Shown: piece by piece, positions 8,307-17,567 of the stretch
How the letters are laid out: each line of letters begins with the position of its first letter
Position numbering within the stretch: position 1 is the first letter of the stretch
Position numbers and translations under genes: made by a program
Notes under the pieces: model-generated
Told to the model about the DNA's origin: nothing
Database searches by the model: none
The model's input: only the letters and a program-made list of their open reading frames with translations
Origin: Bacteroidales bacterium
GTDB taxonomy: Bacteria > Bacteroidota > Bacteroidia > Bacteroidales > JAAYJT01
DNA length: 64,000 nucleotides
Assembly (NCBI GenBank): GCA_014860575.1
Contig: JACZJK010000056.1
Span: 106,645-170,644 of the forward strand
Direction: 5' to 3'

Positions 8307-9544
8307 TCAAGGAATTACGAAGGCAGTTCAACAACTGGTTCAGCCAGGCAAAATTTGATGCTTACGCGCATGAGATGCATACGGATTACAATTGGAAGGT
8401 TGGTTTTCGCCTTGCCGAAACCCCTGTTTTTCTTCCGCCTCGGCTTGTTGGGGATATACTTACGGCATCGGAAACGATAGTTGATTTCCTTGTGAACCAC
8501 GATATCAAATCCATCACCCAGCCTGCGATTGAAAATGAATTTAATGTTCCGAACGAGGATCAGCATACCATGTTCCTGGCTATGGATTTTGGGATTTGCG
8601 AAGATGAAAATGGCAACATTGTTCCTAAACTGATTGAACTGCAAGGTTTCCCCTCGCTTTACAATTATATGGTTCAGATTGGGGAAACCTGGCGAAGGCA
8701 TTTCCCGCTTCCTGAGAATTATGGATATCTCCTCACCGATAAAGGACTGGATTATTATCTTGCCCGCTTGAAGCGAGCCATCTTTAATGGCCACGAACCA
8801 AAACATGTTGTTTTGCTTGAGATTGAACCTGAAAAGCAGTCAACCTCCATTGATTTTTATGTTGCTGAAAAAGAATTTGGCATCAAAGTGCTTTGCCTCA
8901 GCAAGGTCATCCTCGAGGATCGCAAATTATATTATCTCGAAAACGGGGAGAAGGTTCGCATCAGGCGCATTTATAACCGCGTGATCTTTGACGAACTCAA
9001 ACAGCGCCCCGACCTTGAACGGCAATTCAATCTCACCGAAGATGTTGATGTGGAATGGGCAGGCCATCCGAATTGGTTCGCAAGAATTTCAAAATTCCTG
9101 ATGCCTTATTTACCATCCAGCGAATTCATACCCGAAGCACGTTTATTGAGCAGTTTTAAGGTTTTGCCTGAGGATCTTGAAAATTATGTCTTAAAACCAC
9201 TTTTTTCGTTCAGCGGCAGTGGTGTGGTGGTTGATGTAAGCCCGGAAGATATTGCTTCAATTCCCGAAAATGACCAGCACCTCTTTATGCTTCAGCGCAA
9301 AGTGAATTATGCACCGCTTATTGAAACTACTGTGGGCGACGGCGAGAAAGCCAAAATTGAATTCAGGTCGCTTTACCTGTGGCAGGAAGATGAGCCCCGC
9401 CCGGAACCCATGATTCACCTGCTGCGCATGAGCAAAGGCAAACTGATCGGGGTGAAATATAACAAGGATAAAACCTGGGTAGGCTCGTCAGTTGCGTATT
9501 TTGATCTCGAAAAAGCAAAAAATCAGGCGCGCTCTTCCTCGTAG
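8303..9544 (+). CDS. ATP-grasp-like ligase, last gene of the amidoligase cassette
   Basis: A 413-residue protein I read as a divergent ATP-grasp enzyme. [18 protein letters not shown], the basic [15 protein letters not shown] segment, the [18 protein letters not shown] loop (lysine plus Gly/Ser-rich ATP loop near residue 305) and the acidic IEFRSLYLW region fit the fold seen in proteins annotated as circularly permuted or glutathionylspermidine-synthase-like ATP-grasp. It starts within the amidotransferase stop codon. Its 3' end overlaps the convergent parE gene by 22 bp. The substrate is unknown. It probably ligates the amine supplied by the amidotransferase, or extends the product of the first two ligases. 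The assignment is moderate. Confidence 0.65.
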   Translation: MIKELRRQFNNWFSQAKFDAYAHEMHTDYNWKVGFRLAETPVFLPPRLVGDILTASETIVDFLVNHDIKSITQPAIENEFNVPNEDQHTMFLAMDFGICEDENGNIVPKLIELQGFPSLYNYMVQIGETWRRHFPLPENYGYLLTDKGLDYYLARLKRAIFNGHEPKHVVLLEIEPEKQSTSIDFYVAEKEFGIKVLCLSKVILEDRKLYYLENGEKVRIRRIYNRVIFDELKQRPDLERQFNLTEDVDVEWAGHPNWFARISKFLMPYLPSSEFIPEARLLSSFKVLPEDLENYVLKPLFSFSGSGVVVDVSPEDIASIPENDQHLFMLQRKVNYAPLIETTVGDGEKAKIEFRSLYLWQEDEPRPEPMIHLLRMSKGKLIGVKYNKDKTWVGSSVAYFDLEKAKNQARSSS

Positions 9545-11361
9545 CGCAGGTTTAGCATAATAAATTGTTGTCTTTCGGGTGTGTTGCGGCCCATGTAAAA
9601 TTCAAGCGCTTCCTGTATTTCAGAAGATTTTTTCAGGATCACCGGATCGAGGCGCATGGCGGGCCCGATAAAATGCTTGAACTCATCGGGACTGATTTCA
9701 CCAAGTCCTTTAAAACGCGTGATTTCGGGGTTCTGACCCAGTTCTTTGAGCGCTGCAACCCGCTCTTCGTCGCTGTAGCAATAAATGGTTTTCTTTTTAT
9801 TCCGGACCCTGAACAGCGGAGTTTGCAAAATGTAAACATGCCCTGATTTTACCAGGTCGGGATAGAATTGCAGGAAAAAAGTGAGCAGCAGCAGGCGGAT
9901 GTGCATGCCGTCAACGTCGGCATCGGTGGCAACAACAATATTATTATAGCGCAAATTTTCAAGGTCTTCTTCGATATTGAGCGCTGTTTGCAGCAGGTTA
10001 AATTCCTCGTTTTCGTAAACAATGCGTTTGCTCAGGCCGTAGCAGTTCAGCGGCTTGCCTTTCAGGCTGAAAACGGCCTGGGTATTCACATCTCTCGATT
10101 TTGTGATCGAACCGCTGGCCGAATCGCCCTCGGTGATAAACAAAGTGGTTTCGAGCCGGCGGTTGTCGTTGCTGTTGTAGTGCACCCGGCAATCGCGGAG
10201 TTTTTTGTTGTGCAGGCTGGCTTTTTTAACGCTCTCTTTTGCAAGTTTCTTGATGTTCGCCAGTTCCTTGCGTTCTTTTTCCGACTGCAGGATCTTACGG
10301 TAAAGCGCCTCAGTCGTATCGGTGTTGATGTGGAGGTAATTATCGAGGTTGCGTTTTACGATATCGCCTATGTAATTACGAATGGTTGGTCCGCCGGTTT
10401 CAATGTGTGATGAACCCAGCTTGGTTTTGGTTTGGGATTCAAAAACCGGTTCAACAATTTTGATACTCAGCGCTGCCACAATGGAGGATCGGATGTCCGA
10501 AGCATCAAAATCCTTTTTGTAAAATTCGCGGATGGTTTTTACGATGGCTTCGCGGAATGCAAGCTGGTGCGTGCCGCCCTGTGTGGTGTGCTGGCCGTTC
10601 ACAAATGAATAATATTCTTCGCCATACTGTTTAGACGTATGCGTGAAGGCACATTCAAAATCATCTTCCTTGATGTGGATGATCGGGTAAATCTGGTGGC
10701 TGCCGTTGATTACATTCGAAAGCAGATCGTGCAAGCCGTTTTTCGAATAATACGATTGCCCGTTGAAACGGATCGTAAGTCCGCGGTTCAGATAAACATA
10801 ATTCCAGAGTTGCTTGTCAATATATTCGCTCAGGTAGTGGTAGTTACCGAAAATACCATCATCGGGTGTGAACGCAATGAGGGTTCCGTTGCGCTCGTCG
10901 CTGTCGTGCTCAGGATGATCCTTTACAAGGTTCCCGTTTTCGTATTCAACTATTCTGGTTCTTCCTTCACGAACTGATTGCGCCTTGAAATACTTGGAAA
11001 GTGCGTTCACCGCCTTGGCTCCGACCCCATTCAAACCTACGGCTTTCTTGAAAACCTTTGAATCGTATTTGGCGCCGGTATTGATTTTTGAAACGCAGTC
11101 AATCAGTTTGCCAAGCGGCATACCACGCCCATAATCGCGGATAGAAACCAACTGGTCTTTAATAGAGATATCAATGGTGCGGCCGTGGCCCATTACAAAT
11201 TCGTCAATGGCGTTGTCAACCACTTCTTTGAGCAACACATAAATGCCATCGTCCTGCGATGAGCCATCGCCAAGTTTGCCGATGTACATGCCCGGGCGCA
11301 GGCGGATATGCTCTTTCCAATCGAGTGAGCGTATGCTTTCTTCAGTATATTTTTCAGTCAT
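9523..11361 (-). CDS. parE: DNA topoisomerase IV subunit B
   Basis: ATPase/TOPRIM subunit of the type IIA topoisomerase that decatenates daughter chromosomes. The GHKL ATPase N terminus carries RLRPGMYIG, the Mg/ATP aspartate region [14 protein letters not shown] and DYGRGMP. The TOPRIM domain carries [10 protein letters not shown] and [14 protein letters not shown]. Length (612 residues from this start) and the lack of a GyrB-type C-terminal insert favour ParE over GyrB. The start at 11361 ([19 protein letters not shown]) is preferred because it matches Bacteroidota ParE. An ATG nine codons upstream at 11388 is possible. parC is not adjacent on this side. The last 22 bp overlap the convergent ATP-grasp gene. 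Confidence 0.9.
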   Translation of the reverse strand: MTEKYTEESIRSLDWKEHIRLRPGMYIGKLGDGSSQDDGIYVLLKEVVDNAIDEFVMGHGRTIDISIKDQLVSIRDYGRGMPLGKLIDCVSKINTGAKYDSKVFKKAVGLNGVGAKAVNALSKYFKAQSVREGRTRIVEYENGNLVKDHPEHDSDERNGTLIAFTPDDGIFGNYHYLSEYIDKQLWNYVYLNRGLTIRFNGQSYYSKNGLHDLLSNVINGSHQIYPIIHIKEDDFECAFTHTSKQYGEEYYSFVNGQHTTQGGTHQLAFREAIVKTIREFYKKDFDASDIRSSIVAALSIKIVEPVFESQTKTKLGSSHIETGGPTIRNYIGDIVKRNLDNYLHINTDTTEALYRKILQSEKERKELANIKKLAKESVKKASLHNKKLRDCRVHYNSNDNRRLETTLFITEGDSASGSITKSRDVNTQAVFSLKGKPLNCYGLSKRIVYENEEFNLLQTALNIEEDLENLRYNNIVVATDADVDGMHIRLLLLTFFLQFYPDLVKSGHVYILQTPLFRVRNKKKTIYCYSDEERVAALKELGQNPEITRFKGLGEISPDEFKHFIGPAMRLDPVILKKSSEIQEALEFYMGRNTPERQQFIMLNLRYEEERA

Positions 11362-11709
11362 GATGTGTGAACCCATTTCGGGCTGCAAAGATACAGGAAA
11401 GAAACGCAGCAGTAGGGGTTTTGGTGCAGGAGTTGTGAAACGGAGCGGGGAAGTTATTCACAGCTTGCCATGCTAGAAATCAAATGCAGCTACAGCGAAG
11501 GCGCGAAGACGCGAAGGCGCAATGAAAGAATCAAATACAGTTAACAGCGAAGGTTTAAAGACGCAATAAAAAGTGACTTAAAACACATAGACACATAGTA
11601 CGCATAGAGGGTGCACAGTATAATCTATTGATTTAAAACTATGTGTGCTATGAGGCTGTGTGGTAAAAAAGGTATCAGGTTTTTCAGAGTGAACTCAAAA
11701 TCCAGCCAT
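11362..11709. other. Intergenic region with phrase repeats
   Basis: Holds GCGAAGGCGCGAAGACGC-like repeats (about 11495-11525), a second GCGAAGG unit near 11545, and CACATAGACACATAG (about 11583-11598) with a complementary TATGTGTGCTATG at about 11641-11653 that could pair into a long hairpin. No gene was found. It separates divergently oriented functions without an obvious promoter box. Confidence 0.5.
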
Positions 11710-12498
11710 TTAAATGATTCCAGACCCAAGAAGCACCCCCATCACCAGGATCAAAAACCCAACGGATAACTGAACGGTTCGCATGGTGACTTTTTTCAAC
11801 ATCCTCCTGCCAATAAATGACCCTGCAAAGGCAGCCAAGGTTGCGACCACCACCATCCAGACTGAGTTGTCGTTGCTGATAGCCGCAAAATGTTTTGAGA
11901 AAAATGATGTTCCGTAAATGCTAAGCCTCGAAATATCTATCACAATGGCAGCGGCAATGCCTGTGGCGATAAAGCCCTCTTTGCCTAATCCTGCCCTCAA
12001 CAGAAACAATGAGCGCAGAGCACCCTGGTGCCCCGACAAACCTCCGAAGAAACCAGACAAAGCCCCTCCGATGGGAAGGTATTTGCGGGGCAGGGCCAAC
12101 TTATCGAAGCGTTTGTCAATTTCAATGATGGCAAAAATGATCAGCAGCAAGCCAATAATAAGCTTGATTAGCGTGACTTCAAATTCCTTGTTGCCAAGAT
12201 GATAGGTAAACAAAGCGTCATCACTGCTAAGATAGTTCAGCAACAAAGCGCCGCCAATAGCAAACAACGCTGCCGGAATTGCAAACAGGGCAGCAACTTT
12301 CAGATTGACGGCTTGCCAGATCAGGCTCATCTTAAAAAGATTGTTGATCAGGTGCACTATGGCTGTCATGGCAATGGCAATCTCCACTGGAAAGAAGATG
12401 GCAAATACCGGTAAGAGTATGGTTCCAAGTCCGAAACCCGAAAAGAAGGTCAGCATGGCAGCGCCAAAGGCAACGAGGGCGATGAGAATGTATTCCAT
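11710..12498 (-). CDS. TSUP family membrane permease (TauE/SafE)
   Basis: A 262-residue integral membrane protein of the sulfite exporter TauE/SafE (TSUP) family, which moves sulfite, organosulfonates or related anions. There are about eight hydrophobic segments. The first repeat opens with AFGAAMLTFFSGFGLGTILLPVF and the second with GGALSGFFGGLSGHQGALRSLFLL, the typical internal duplication. It carries the usual charged loop IIEIDKRFDKL between halves. The neighbours give no substrate clue, since topoisomerase and glycyl radical genes flank it. The transported anion cannot be named. Confidence 0.85.
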   Translation of the reverse strand: MEYILIALVAFGAAMLTFFSGFGLGTILLPVFAIFFPVEIAIAMTAIVHLINNLFKMSLIWQAVNLKVAALFAIPAALFAIGGALLLNYLSSDDALFTYHLGNKEFEVTLIKLIIGLLLIIFAIIEIDKRFDKLALPRKYLPIGGALSGFFGGLSGHQGALRSLFLLRAGLGKEGFIATGIAAAIVIDISRLSIYGTSFFSKHFAAISNDNSVWMVVVATLAAFAGSFIGRRMLKKVTMRTVQLSVGFLILVMGVLLGSGII

Positions 12499-13033
12499 TT
12501 TTTTTTATGATGCAGTGATACAGTTAAACAGTAATACAGTGTTGCAGTTCCCGAATCAACGCCAATCTAAAAATTGTAGGTTTATGATTAATTATCATCC
12601 TGAGTGTAACGAAGGAACTGGTTTTGAAGCTTGGAAGAGATCCTTCACTTCGTTCAGGATGACAAGGTATGACATTTTTAGAGAGAATGATGTTGTTGCA
12701 GTCACTGCTCTCTTATTTCTTTTAAACCAAATCTTTGCGTCTCCCGATAGCTATCGGGAGCGTCCTGGCGGTGTGAATTATTTCGGTTAGTAAAATAAAC
12801 GGACAAAACTAAACTTTTATATCTTTGTATCAATCATTCGCAAAATGAAACACCTCATCATTTCCACCCTCTATCACAACAACGGCAAAGGCCTATTCTC
12901 CTGCTGGATTTTATGATTTACGCCTGCCTGTAGGCTTCCTATTATTTTTTGTTTATTTTTTAGCTATTGCCTGAGCCAAACTTCGCAAATCAAAAATCGT
13001 TGTTCCTTGTTCTAAAATCAAATTGCAATCGCC
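12499..13033. repeat. Repeat-rich intergenic region ahead of the glycyl radical genes
   Basis: Contains TGATACAGT/TGATGCAGT phrases (12508-12548), an inverted repeat TCATCCTGAGTG...TTCAGGATGA (12595-12662), a reverse-strand copy of a roughly 105-bp dispersed repeat (12681-12782) that has gained a perfect 20-bp palindrome CTCCCGATAGCTATCGGGAG (12741-12760), and a promoter-like TATCTTTG (12820-12827) ahead of a 23-codon ORF (12845-12916) that leads nowhere. The ORF's product, KHLIISTLYHNNGKGL, is not recognised. Confidence 0.6.
12820..12827 (+). promoter_or_regulatory. Bacteroidota-type -7 box
   Basis: TATCTTTG matches TAnnTTTG. It lies 18 bp upstream of the 23-codon ORF at 12845 and about 200 bp upstream of the activase start, so it may drive the activase-HypD pair with a long leader. 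No clear -33 TTG was seen at 19-21 bp spacing. Confidence 0.4.
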
Positions 13034-13828
13034 GTGCAAGGTATAATTTTCGACATCCGCAGCTTCTCCATCCACGATGGACCCGGAATCCGCCAAACGG
13101 TTTTTCTGAAAGGTTGTCCTTTGCGATGCGCCTGGTGCCATAACCCCGAGAGCCAGGAAAATATCACTGAAACCATGACGAGCCACAAGAAACTTGGCGG
13201 TCAGACTTTTACCCGGACTGAAGAAGTGGGCAAGCTGATGAGCGTTGAAGGAGTGATGCAAAGCATTGAAAAAGACATTCCTTTTTTCGAGGAATCCGGT
13301 GGTGGTGTGACCTTTTCGGGTGGAGAACCATTGATGCAGCCGGAGTTTACAACGGCTTTGCTTACTGCAAGCCGTAAAAATGGGATTCATACCGCACTTG
13401 ATACCTGTGGTTATGCCGAACCTGAAGTTATTGACAAGGTGTTGCCCCTCACTGATTTGTTTCTTTACGACCTCAAGCTTGCCGATGATGAAGCCCATAA
13501 ACAATTCACAGGAGTAAGCAACCGGCCCATTCTTGAAAATCTTAATAAGATCAGTGCATCTGGCAAGCCCATCATTATCCGCATTCCGTTGATCCCGGGT
13601 ATTACCGATACAGAGGAAAACCTTTCAGGATTAAAATATATCATTGAGCAAACACAAGGAATCCAGCGCATTGATCTGTTGCCTTTCCATGCCATTGCCA
13701 AAAGCAAATACGAGCGAATGGGCAAAACATGCTGGCAGCAAACTGAAAACGGCTACGATCAGTTTAAAGCGCAGGAAATTAAGGAGTATTTTATGAACTC
13801 GGTACAGACAGTTACAATTGGGGCATAA
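13034..13828 (+). CDS. hypE: Glycyl radical enzyme activase (HypD-activating, radical SAM)
   Basis: A radical SAM enzyme that abstracts hydrogen from a glycine of its partner to create the glycyl radical. The N terminus IIFDIRSFSIHDGPGIRQTV and the cluster motif GCPLRCAWCHNPES (CxxxCxxC) are diagnostic, followed by GGGVTFSGGEPLMQ for SAM binding. At 264 residues it lacks the extra ferredoxin-like cysteine insert of many dehydratase activases; the segment after the radical SAM motif has no CxxC pairs. The start is a GTG at 13034, because an in-frame TAA sits at 13013 and no ATG lies between. Its partner is the HypD-type enzyme 127 bp downstream. The symbol is assigned by context. Confidence 0.85.
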   Translation: MQGIIFDIRSFSIHDGPGIRQTVFLKGCPLRCAWCHNPESQENITETMTSHKKLGGQTFTRTEEVGKLMSVEGVMQSIEKDIPFFEESGGGVTFSGGEPLMQPEFTTALLTASRKNGIHTALDTCGYAEPEVIDKVLPLTDLFLYDLKLADDEAHKQFTGVSNRPILENLNKISASGKPIIIRIPLIPGITDTEENLSGLKYIIEQTQGIQRIDLLPFHAIAKSKYERMGKTCWQQTENGYDQFKAQEIKEYFMNSVQTVTIGA

Positions 13829-13955
13829 TTTTCCATATTCAAAATTCCATATTCAATATTCCCTGAATGAGTGATCAAAGTCCGCAAAATCTTGAATCTC
13901 AAATTTGAAATCTTGAATTAAATCTGAAATCGTAAATCGTAAATCCGAAATTCAA
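13829..13955. repeat. Phrase-repeat spacer between activase and HypD
   Basis: Made of AATTCCATATTCAATATTCC-like and AATCTTGAAT / AATCGTAAAT words. It resembles the text at 3133-3175. No gene or terminator was recognised. Confidence 0.5.
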
Positions 13956-16319
13956 ATGAATTCCAGAATAACAAACCTCAGAAACCAAAGCCTCGAAGCT
14001 GTTAACACGCTTTCCGTTGAGCGGGCATTGCTGATCACAGCATTTTATAAATCCATTGCAGGTCAGGAAGTTCCTGTGCCATTGCAAAGAGCAATGGCTT
14101 TCAGGCATATCATGGAAAATAAAAGCATCTGCATTCTGCCTGATGAACTCATCGTGGGTGAGCGTGGGCCAGCTCCAAAAGCTGCGCCTACATATCCTGA
14201 AATTTCCCTGCATTCGCTGGAAGACCTCGATATTCTTCATAAGCGTCCGAAAGTCTCTTTCAGGGTTGATGAGGAAACGCGAATTGCTTACCGTGATGTC
14301 ATCATTCCTTTCTGGAAAAGCAAAACCCAACGCGACCGGGTTTTCACTGCTATGTCGCCGGAATGGAAAGATGCCTATGCAGCAGGCGTTTTTACTGAGT
14401 TCCAGGAGCAACGTGCCCCGGGCCATACGGTAGCCGGCAAAAAACTGTTCGGCAAAGGCATGAAGGATCTGAAAGAGGAAATTGCTTTAGCATTGGCAAA
14501 ACTTGATTTTATTAACGATCCGGAAGCATTGGCAAAACAGCATGAACTTCATGCAATGGAAATGGTTGCTGATGCCATTGTTGCCTTTGCGAACCGCCAT
14601 GCTGAGGCATTGCAAAAAATGGTTTTAGATGAAATAGATGAAACCCGCCAAAACGAATTGCTTGAAATGATAAGGATTTGCAGGCGCGTTCCTGAAAACG
14701 CCCCGCAGACTTTTCATGAAGCGCTGCAGCACTACTGGTATATCCACGTTGGTGTGATCACAGAATTAAATCCCTGGGATTCGTTTAATCCCGGACGGCT
14801 GGATCAGCACCTTTTTCCTTTCTACCGCAAGGATTTGGAAGATGGATCGCTGGATCAGGAAAAAGCAAGGGAATTATTGCAGGTTTTCTGGATCAAATTC
14901 AACAACCATCCATCGCCGCCTAAAATGGGTGTGACTGCACTTGAAAGCAATACCTACACCGATTTCGCGCTCATCAACCTGGGCGGCGTGAAAGAGGACG
15001 GTTCGGACGCGGTGAACGAACTTACCTATCTCATCCTTGATGTGATTGAAGAAATGCGCCTGCTGCAACCCAGCAGCATGGTTCAGATCAGCAAAAAGAA
15101 CCCCGATAGCTTCGTGAAACGGGCGCTTCAAATTATCAAAACAGGTTTCGGTCAACCATCGTTTTTTAATACCGATGCCATTGTTCAGCAGTTGCTGAGC
15201 CAGGGAAAATTATTGGTGGATGCACGAAACGGTGGCGCCAGTGGCTGTGTTGAAACCGGGGCTTTTGGCACTGAGGCGTACACACTTTCCGGATATTTCA
15301 ACCTGAACAAAGTATTGGAAATTACGCTCCACAATGGGTTCGAACCGAAGAGTGGAAAACATACCGGACTACAGACCGGCGAAGCTGGAAATTTTAAAGA
15401 CTTTGAAGATTTGTTCCTGGCGTTCGAAAAGCAACTCAATTATTTTATTGACATCAAAATTGAGGGAAATAACCGCATCGAAAAGTTGTTTGCCGAACAC
15501 ATGCCTGTTCCGTTCATGTCGCTGCTAATTGAGGATTGCATTGCCAATGGCAAGGACTATAATGCAGGAGGAGCGCGCTACAACTCAAGCTATATTCAAG
15601 GAGTTGGCCTCGGAAGCATCACCGATAACCTGAGTGCGATCCAGAAATGGGTTTACAAAGAGAAGCAAATGAGCATGAAGGATTTGCTTGATGCGATGCG
15701 GTTAAATTTCTCAGGCTTTGATGACCTGCGTTACAAATTGGTTTATGAAACACCAAAATGGGGCAATAACGATGATCTCGCTGATATACATGCTGTGCGG
15801 GTCTTCAATAGTTTATACAAGGCTGTTGATGGAAGGCCATCGTGGCGGGGCGGGAAATTCCGTATTAACATGTTGCCTACCACCAGTCATGTATATTTTG
15901 GAAGTGTGATAGGGGCAATGCCTGATGGAAGGCTTGCCGGAGAGCCGCTCAGCGAAGGCATCAGTCCCGTTCAGGGTGCGGACCAAAAAGGCCCGGTAGC
16001 GGTTCTGCAATCGGCAGCAAAGATTGATCATATCAAAACCGGTGGCACCTTGCTGAACCAAAAGTTTTCGCCCTCGTTTTTCGGTTCCGATGAAGCCATT
16101 AATAAACTCTGTGCGTTGGTTCGAACCTGGTTTCGCCTCGACGGCCACCATATCCAGTTTAATGTGGTGGATGCCGAAACCCTGAGAGATGCCCAGAAAT
16201 ATCCTGAAAAGCACCGCGATCTGATCGTAAGGGTAGCAGGCTATTCAGATTATTTTAACGATTTGGGCGAATCGCTGCAGAATGAGATCATCAGTAGAAC
16301 TGCGCATGAAGGATATTGA
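13956..16319 (+). CDS. hypD: trans-4-hydroxy-L-proline dehydratase (glycyl radical enzyme)
   Basis: A 787-residue glycyl radical enzyme that removes water from trans-4-hydroxy-L-proline to give 1-pyrroline-5-carboxylate. The radical site is Gly762 in VRVAGYSDYF and the active cysteine is Cys431 in GGASGCVETGAFG. The CVETG form, rather than the CVEPQ-type of glycerol/propanediol dehydratases, together with VGERGPAPKAAPTYPE, FTEFQEQRAPGHTV, LQPSSMVQISKK and DGHHIQFNVVDA, agrees with my memory of the Clostridioides difficile HypD sequence along its whole length. Pyruvate formate-lyase proper has adjacent cysteines, which are absent. The activase is upstream. No P5C reductase gene is nearby, so the product is presumably handled elsewhere. 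It implies an anaerobic phase of life. Confidence 0.85.
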   Translation: MNSRITNLRNQSLEAVNTLSVERALLITAFYKSIAGQEVPVPLQRAMAFRHIMENKSICILPDELIVGERGPAPKAAPTYPEISLHSLEDLDILHKRPKVSFRVDEETRIAYRDVIIPFWKSKTQRDRVFTAMSPEWKDAYAAGVFTEFQEQRAPGHTVAGKKLFGKGMKDLKEEIALALAKLDFINDPEALAKQHELHAMEMVADAIVAFANRHAEALQKMVLDEIDETRQNELLEMIRICRRVPENAPQTFHEALQHYWYIHVGVITELNPWDSFNPGRLDQHLFPFYRKDLEDGSLDQEKARELLQVFWIKFNNHPSPPKMGVTALESNTYTDFALINLGGVKEDGSDAVNELTYLILDVIEEMRLLQPSSMVQISKKNPDSFVKRALQIIKTGFGQPSFFNTDAIVQQLLSQGKLLVDARNGGASGCVETGAFGTEAYTLSGYFNLNKVLEITLHNGFEPKSGKHTGLQTGEAGNFKDFEDLFLAFEKQLNYFIDIKIEGNNRIEKLFAEHMPVPFMSLLIEDCIANGKDYNAGGARYNSSYIQGVGLGSITDNLSAIQKWVYKEKQMSMKDLLDAMRLNFSGFDDLRYKLVYETPKWGNNDDLADIHAVRVFNSLYKAVDGRPSWRGGKFRINMLPTTSHVYFGSVIGAMPDGRLAGEPLSEGISPVQGADQKGPVAVLQSAAKIDHIKTGGTLLNQKFSPSFFGSDEAINKLCALVRTWFRLDGHHIQFNVVDAETLRDAQKYPEKHRDLIVRVAGYSDYFNDLGESLQNEIISRTAHEGY

Positions 16320-16549
16320 ACCTGACAGTTTATATTGAGCATATCTTCTGGCTTTAACACCGGTATGATGCTGTATCAGTCGCAATCTTAAAAATCTTCG
16401 TTGAACATTCGTTCAAATGTTACGTTTCTAAAAGTTTGCCAGATGCTTGCAAATACCTAGCAGTTGTTATACATTGCGTTATTATTTCAAATTGTGATCA
16501 TTGTTTTTTAAAATATTAAGAACTAATTATTTAACTAAATTCCTACACC

Positions 16550-17461
16550 ATGAAAAAACCTTTATTCATCCTCGTCATTGCATTGTTTACTGCTTCATTT
16601 AACTATGCTCAGGTTACTGATGCTGAGGCAGCCCTGAAAAATGTGAAAGAAGAATTGCCTGATGGCTGGCAGAAAGGTGGACTGTTTTCAGTCGGCTTTA
16701 ACCAGGTTTCGTTGACCAATTGGGCAGCCGGTGGGCAGAATTCTTTATCAGGGAACAGCCTTTTTAACTTATTTGCCGATTATAAAAAAGAATCGCTGAT
16801 CTGGAACACTTCTCTCGATCTTGGCTACGGCCTGATGAAGCAGGGAAAGGACCAGGTAATTAAGACCGACGATAAAATTGATTTGCTCTCAAAGGTTGGA
16901 TTGAAAGCCACAGAGCATTGGTTTTATGCCGGCTTGTTGAACTTTAAAACTCAAATGACTCCGGGATACAATTATCCAAACGATTCTGTTATCATTTCGA
17001 AATTTCTTGCACCTGGCTATCTTCTGGGCGCCTTGGGTATGGATTATGTTCCCAACGAAAATTTCACAATGTTCCTGGCGCCTCTTACCGGCAAAATCAC
17101 ATTTGTAAACGACCAGGCTTTGGCTGACCTGGGTTCTTTTGGAGTTGACCCCGGTAAAAAATCACGTACCGAATTCGGCGGTTATATCCGGGCTTTGTAT
17201 AAAAGGGATATTACTGAAAACATTACGTTTCAAACCAAAGCCGATTTTTTCTCTAATTATCTCGATGAACCCCAGAATATTGACGTAAACTGGGAGACCC
17301 TGCTTTTAGTGAAAGCCGGAAGGTTTATTACTATTAGCTTTGCTACACACCTCATTTACGATGCCGATATCCTTTTCAACGTAAATGAAGATGGCACCGG
17401 CGGAGAATCCAAGGTACAGTTCAAGCAATTGTTGGGTGTGGGATTGTCGTATAAGTTTTAG
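16550..17461 (+). CDS. DUF3078 outer-membrane protein
   Basis: A 303-residue exported protein of the Bacteroidota-specific DUF3078 family, whose function is unknown. A signal peptide (residues about 1-20, cleavage after NYA) precedes the family-typical WQKGGLFSVGFNQVSLTNWAAGG segment. The rest is rich in alternating hydrophobic/aromatic strands (FYAGLLNFKTQM, FTMFLAPLTGKITF), and the protein ends in a terminal phenylalanine (GVGLSYKF), the usual outer-membrane beta-barrel signal. The 230 bp upstream carry no gene. mscL follows after 106 bp. Confidence 0.85.
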   Translation: MKKPLFILVIALFTASFNYAQVTDAEAALKNVKEELPDGWQKGGLFSVGFNQVSLTNWAAGGQNSLSGNSLFNLFADYKKESLIWNTSLDLGYGLMKQGKDQVIKTDDKIDLLSKVGLKATEHWFYAGLLNFKTQMTPGYNYPNDSVIISKFLAPGYLLGALGMDYVPNENFTMFLAPLTGKITFVNDQALADLGSFGVDPGKKSRTEFGGYIRALYKRDITENITFQTKADFFSNYLDEPQNIDVNWETLLLVKAGRFITISFATHLIYDADILFNVNEDGTGGESKVQFKQLLGVGLSYKF

Positions 17462-17567
17462 TTTGAGCAAATTCTCGTCCGACCGTTCCAAGCGGTCTGA
17501 CGGATAATAGAGAGCAACCATCACAAATAATTTCAAGTATTAACAACCAAATCAAAAAACAAAAATT

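Noticed and set aside
9868..10410. 180-codon + strand frame within parE
   Set aside because: Shadow of parE, with no family signal, while the - strand frame carries intact TOPRIM motifs.
12953..13504. 183-codon - strand frame over the activase start
   Set aside because: Overlaps the radical SAM motif on the + strand, and has no homology that I recognise.
13956..16319. Pyruvate formate-lyase
   Set aside because: The adjacent cysteine pair of PflB is missing; the single Cys in GCVETG and overall sequence fit HypD.
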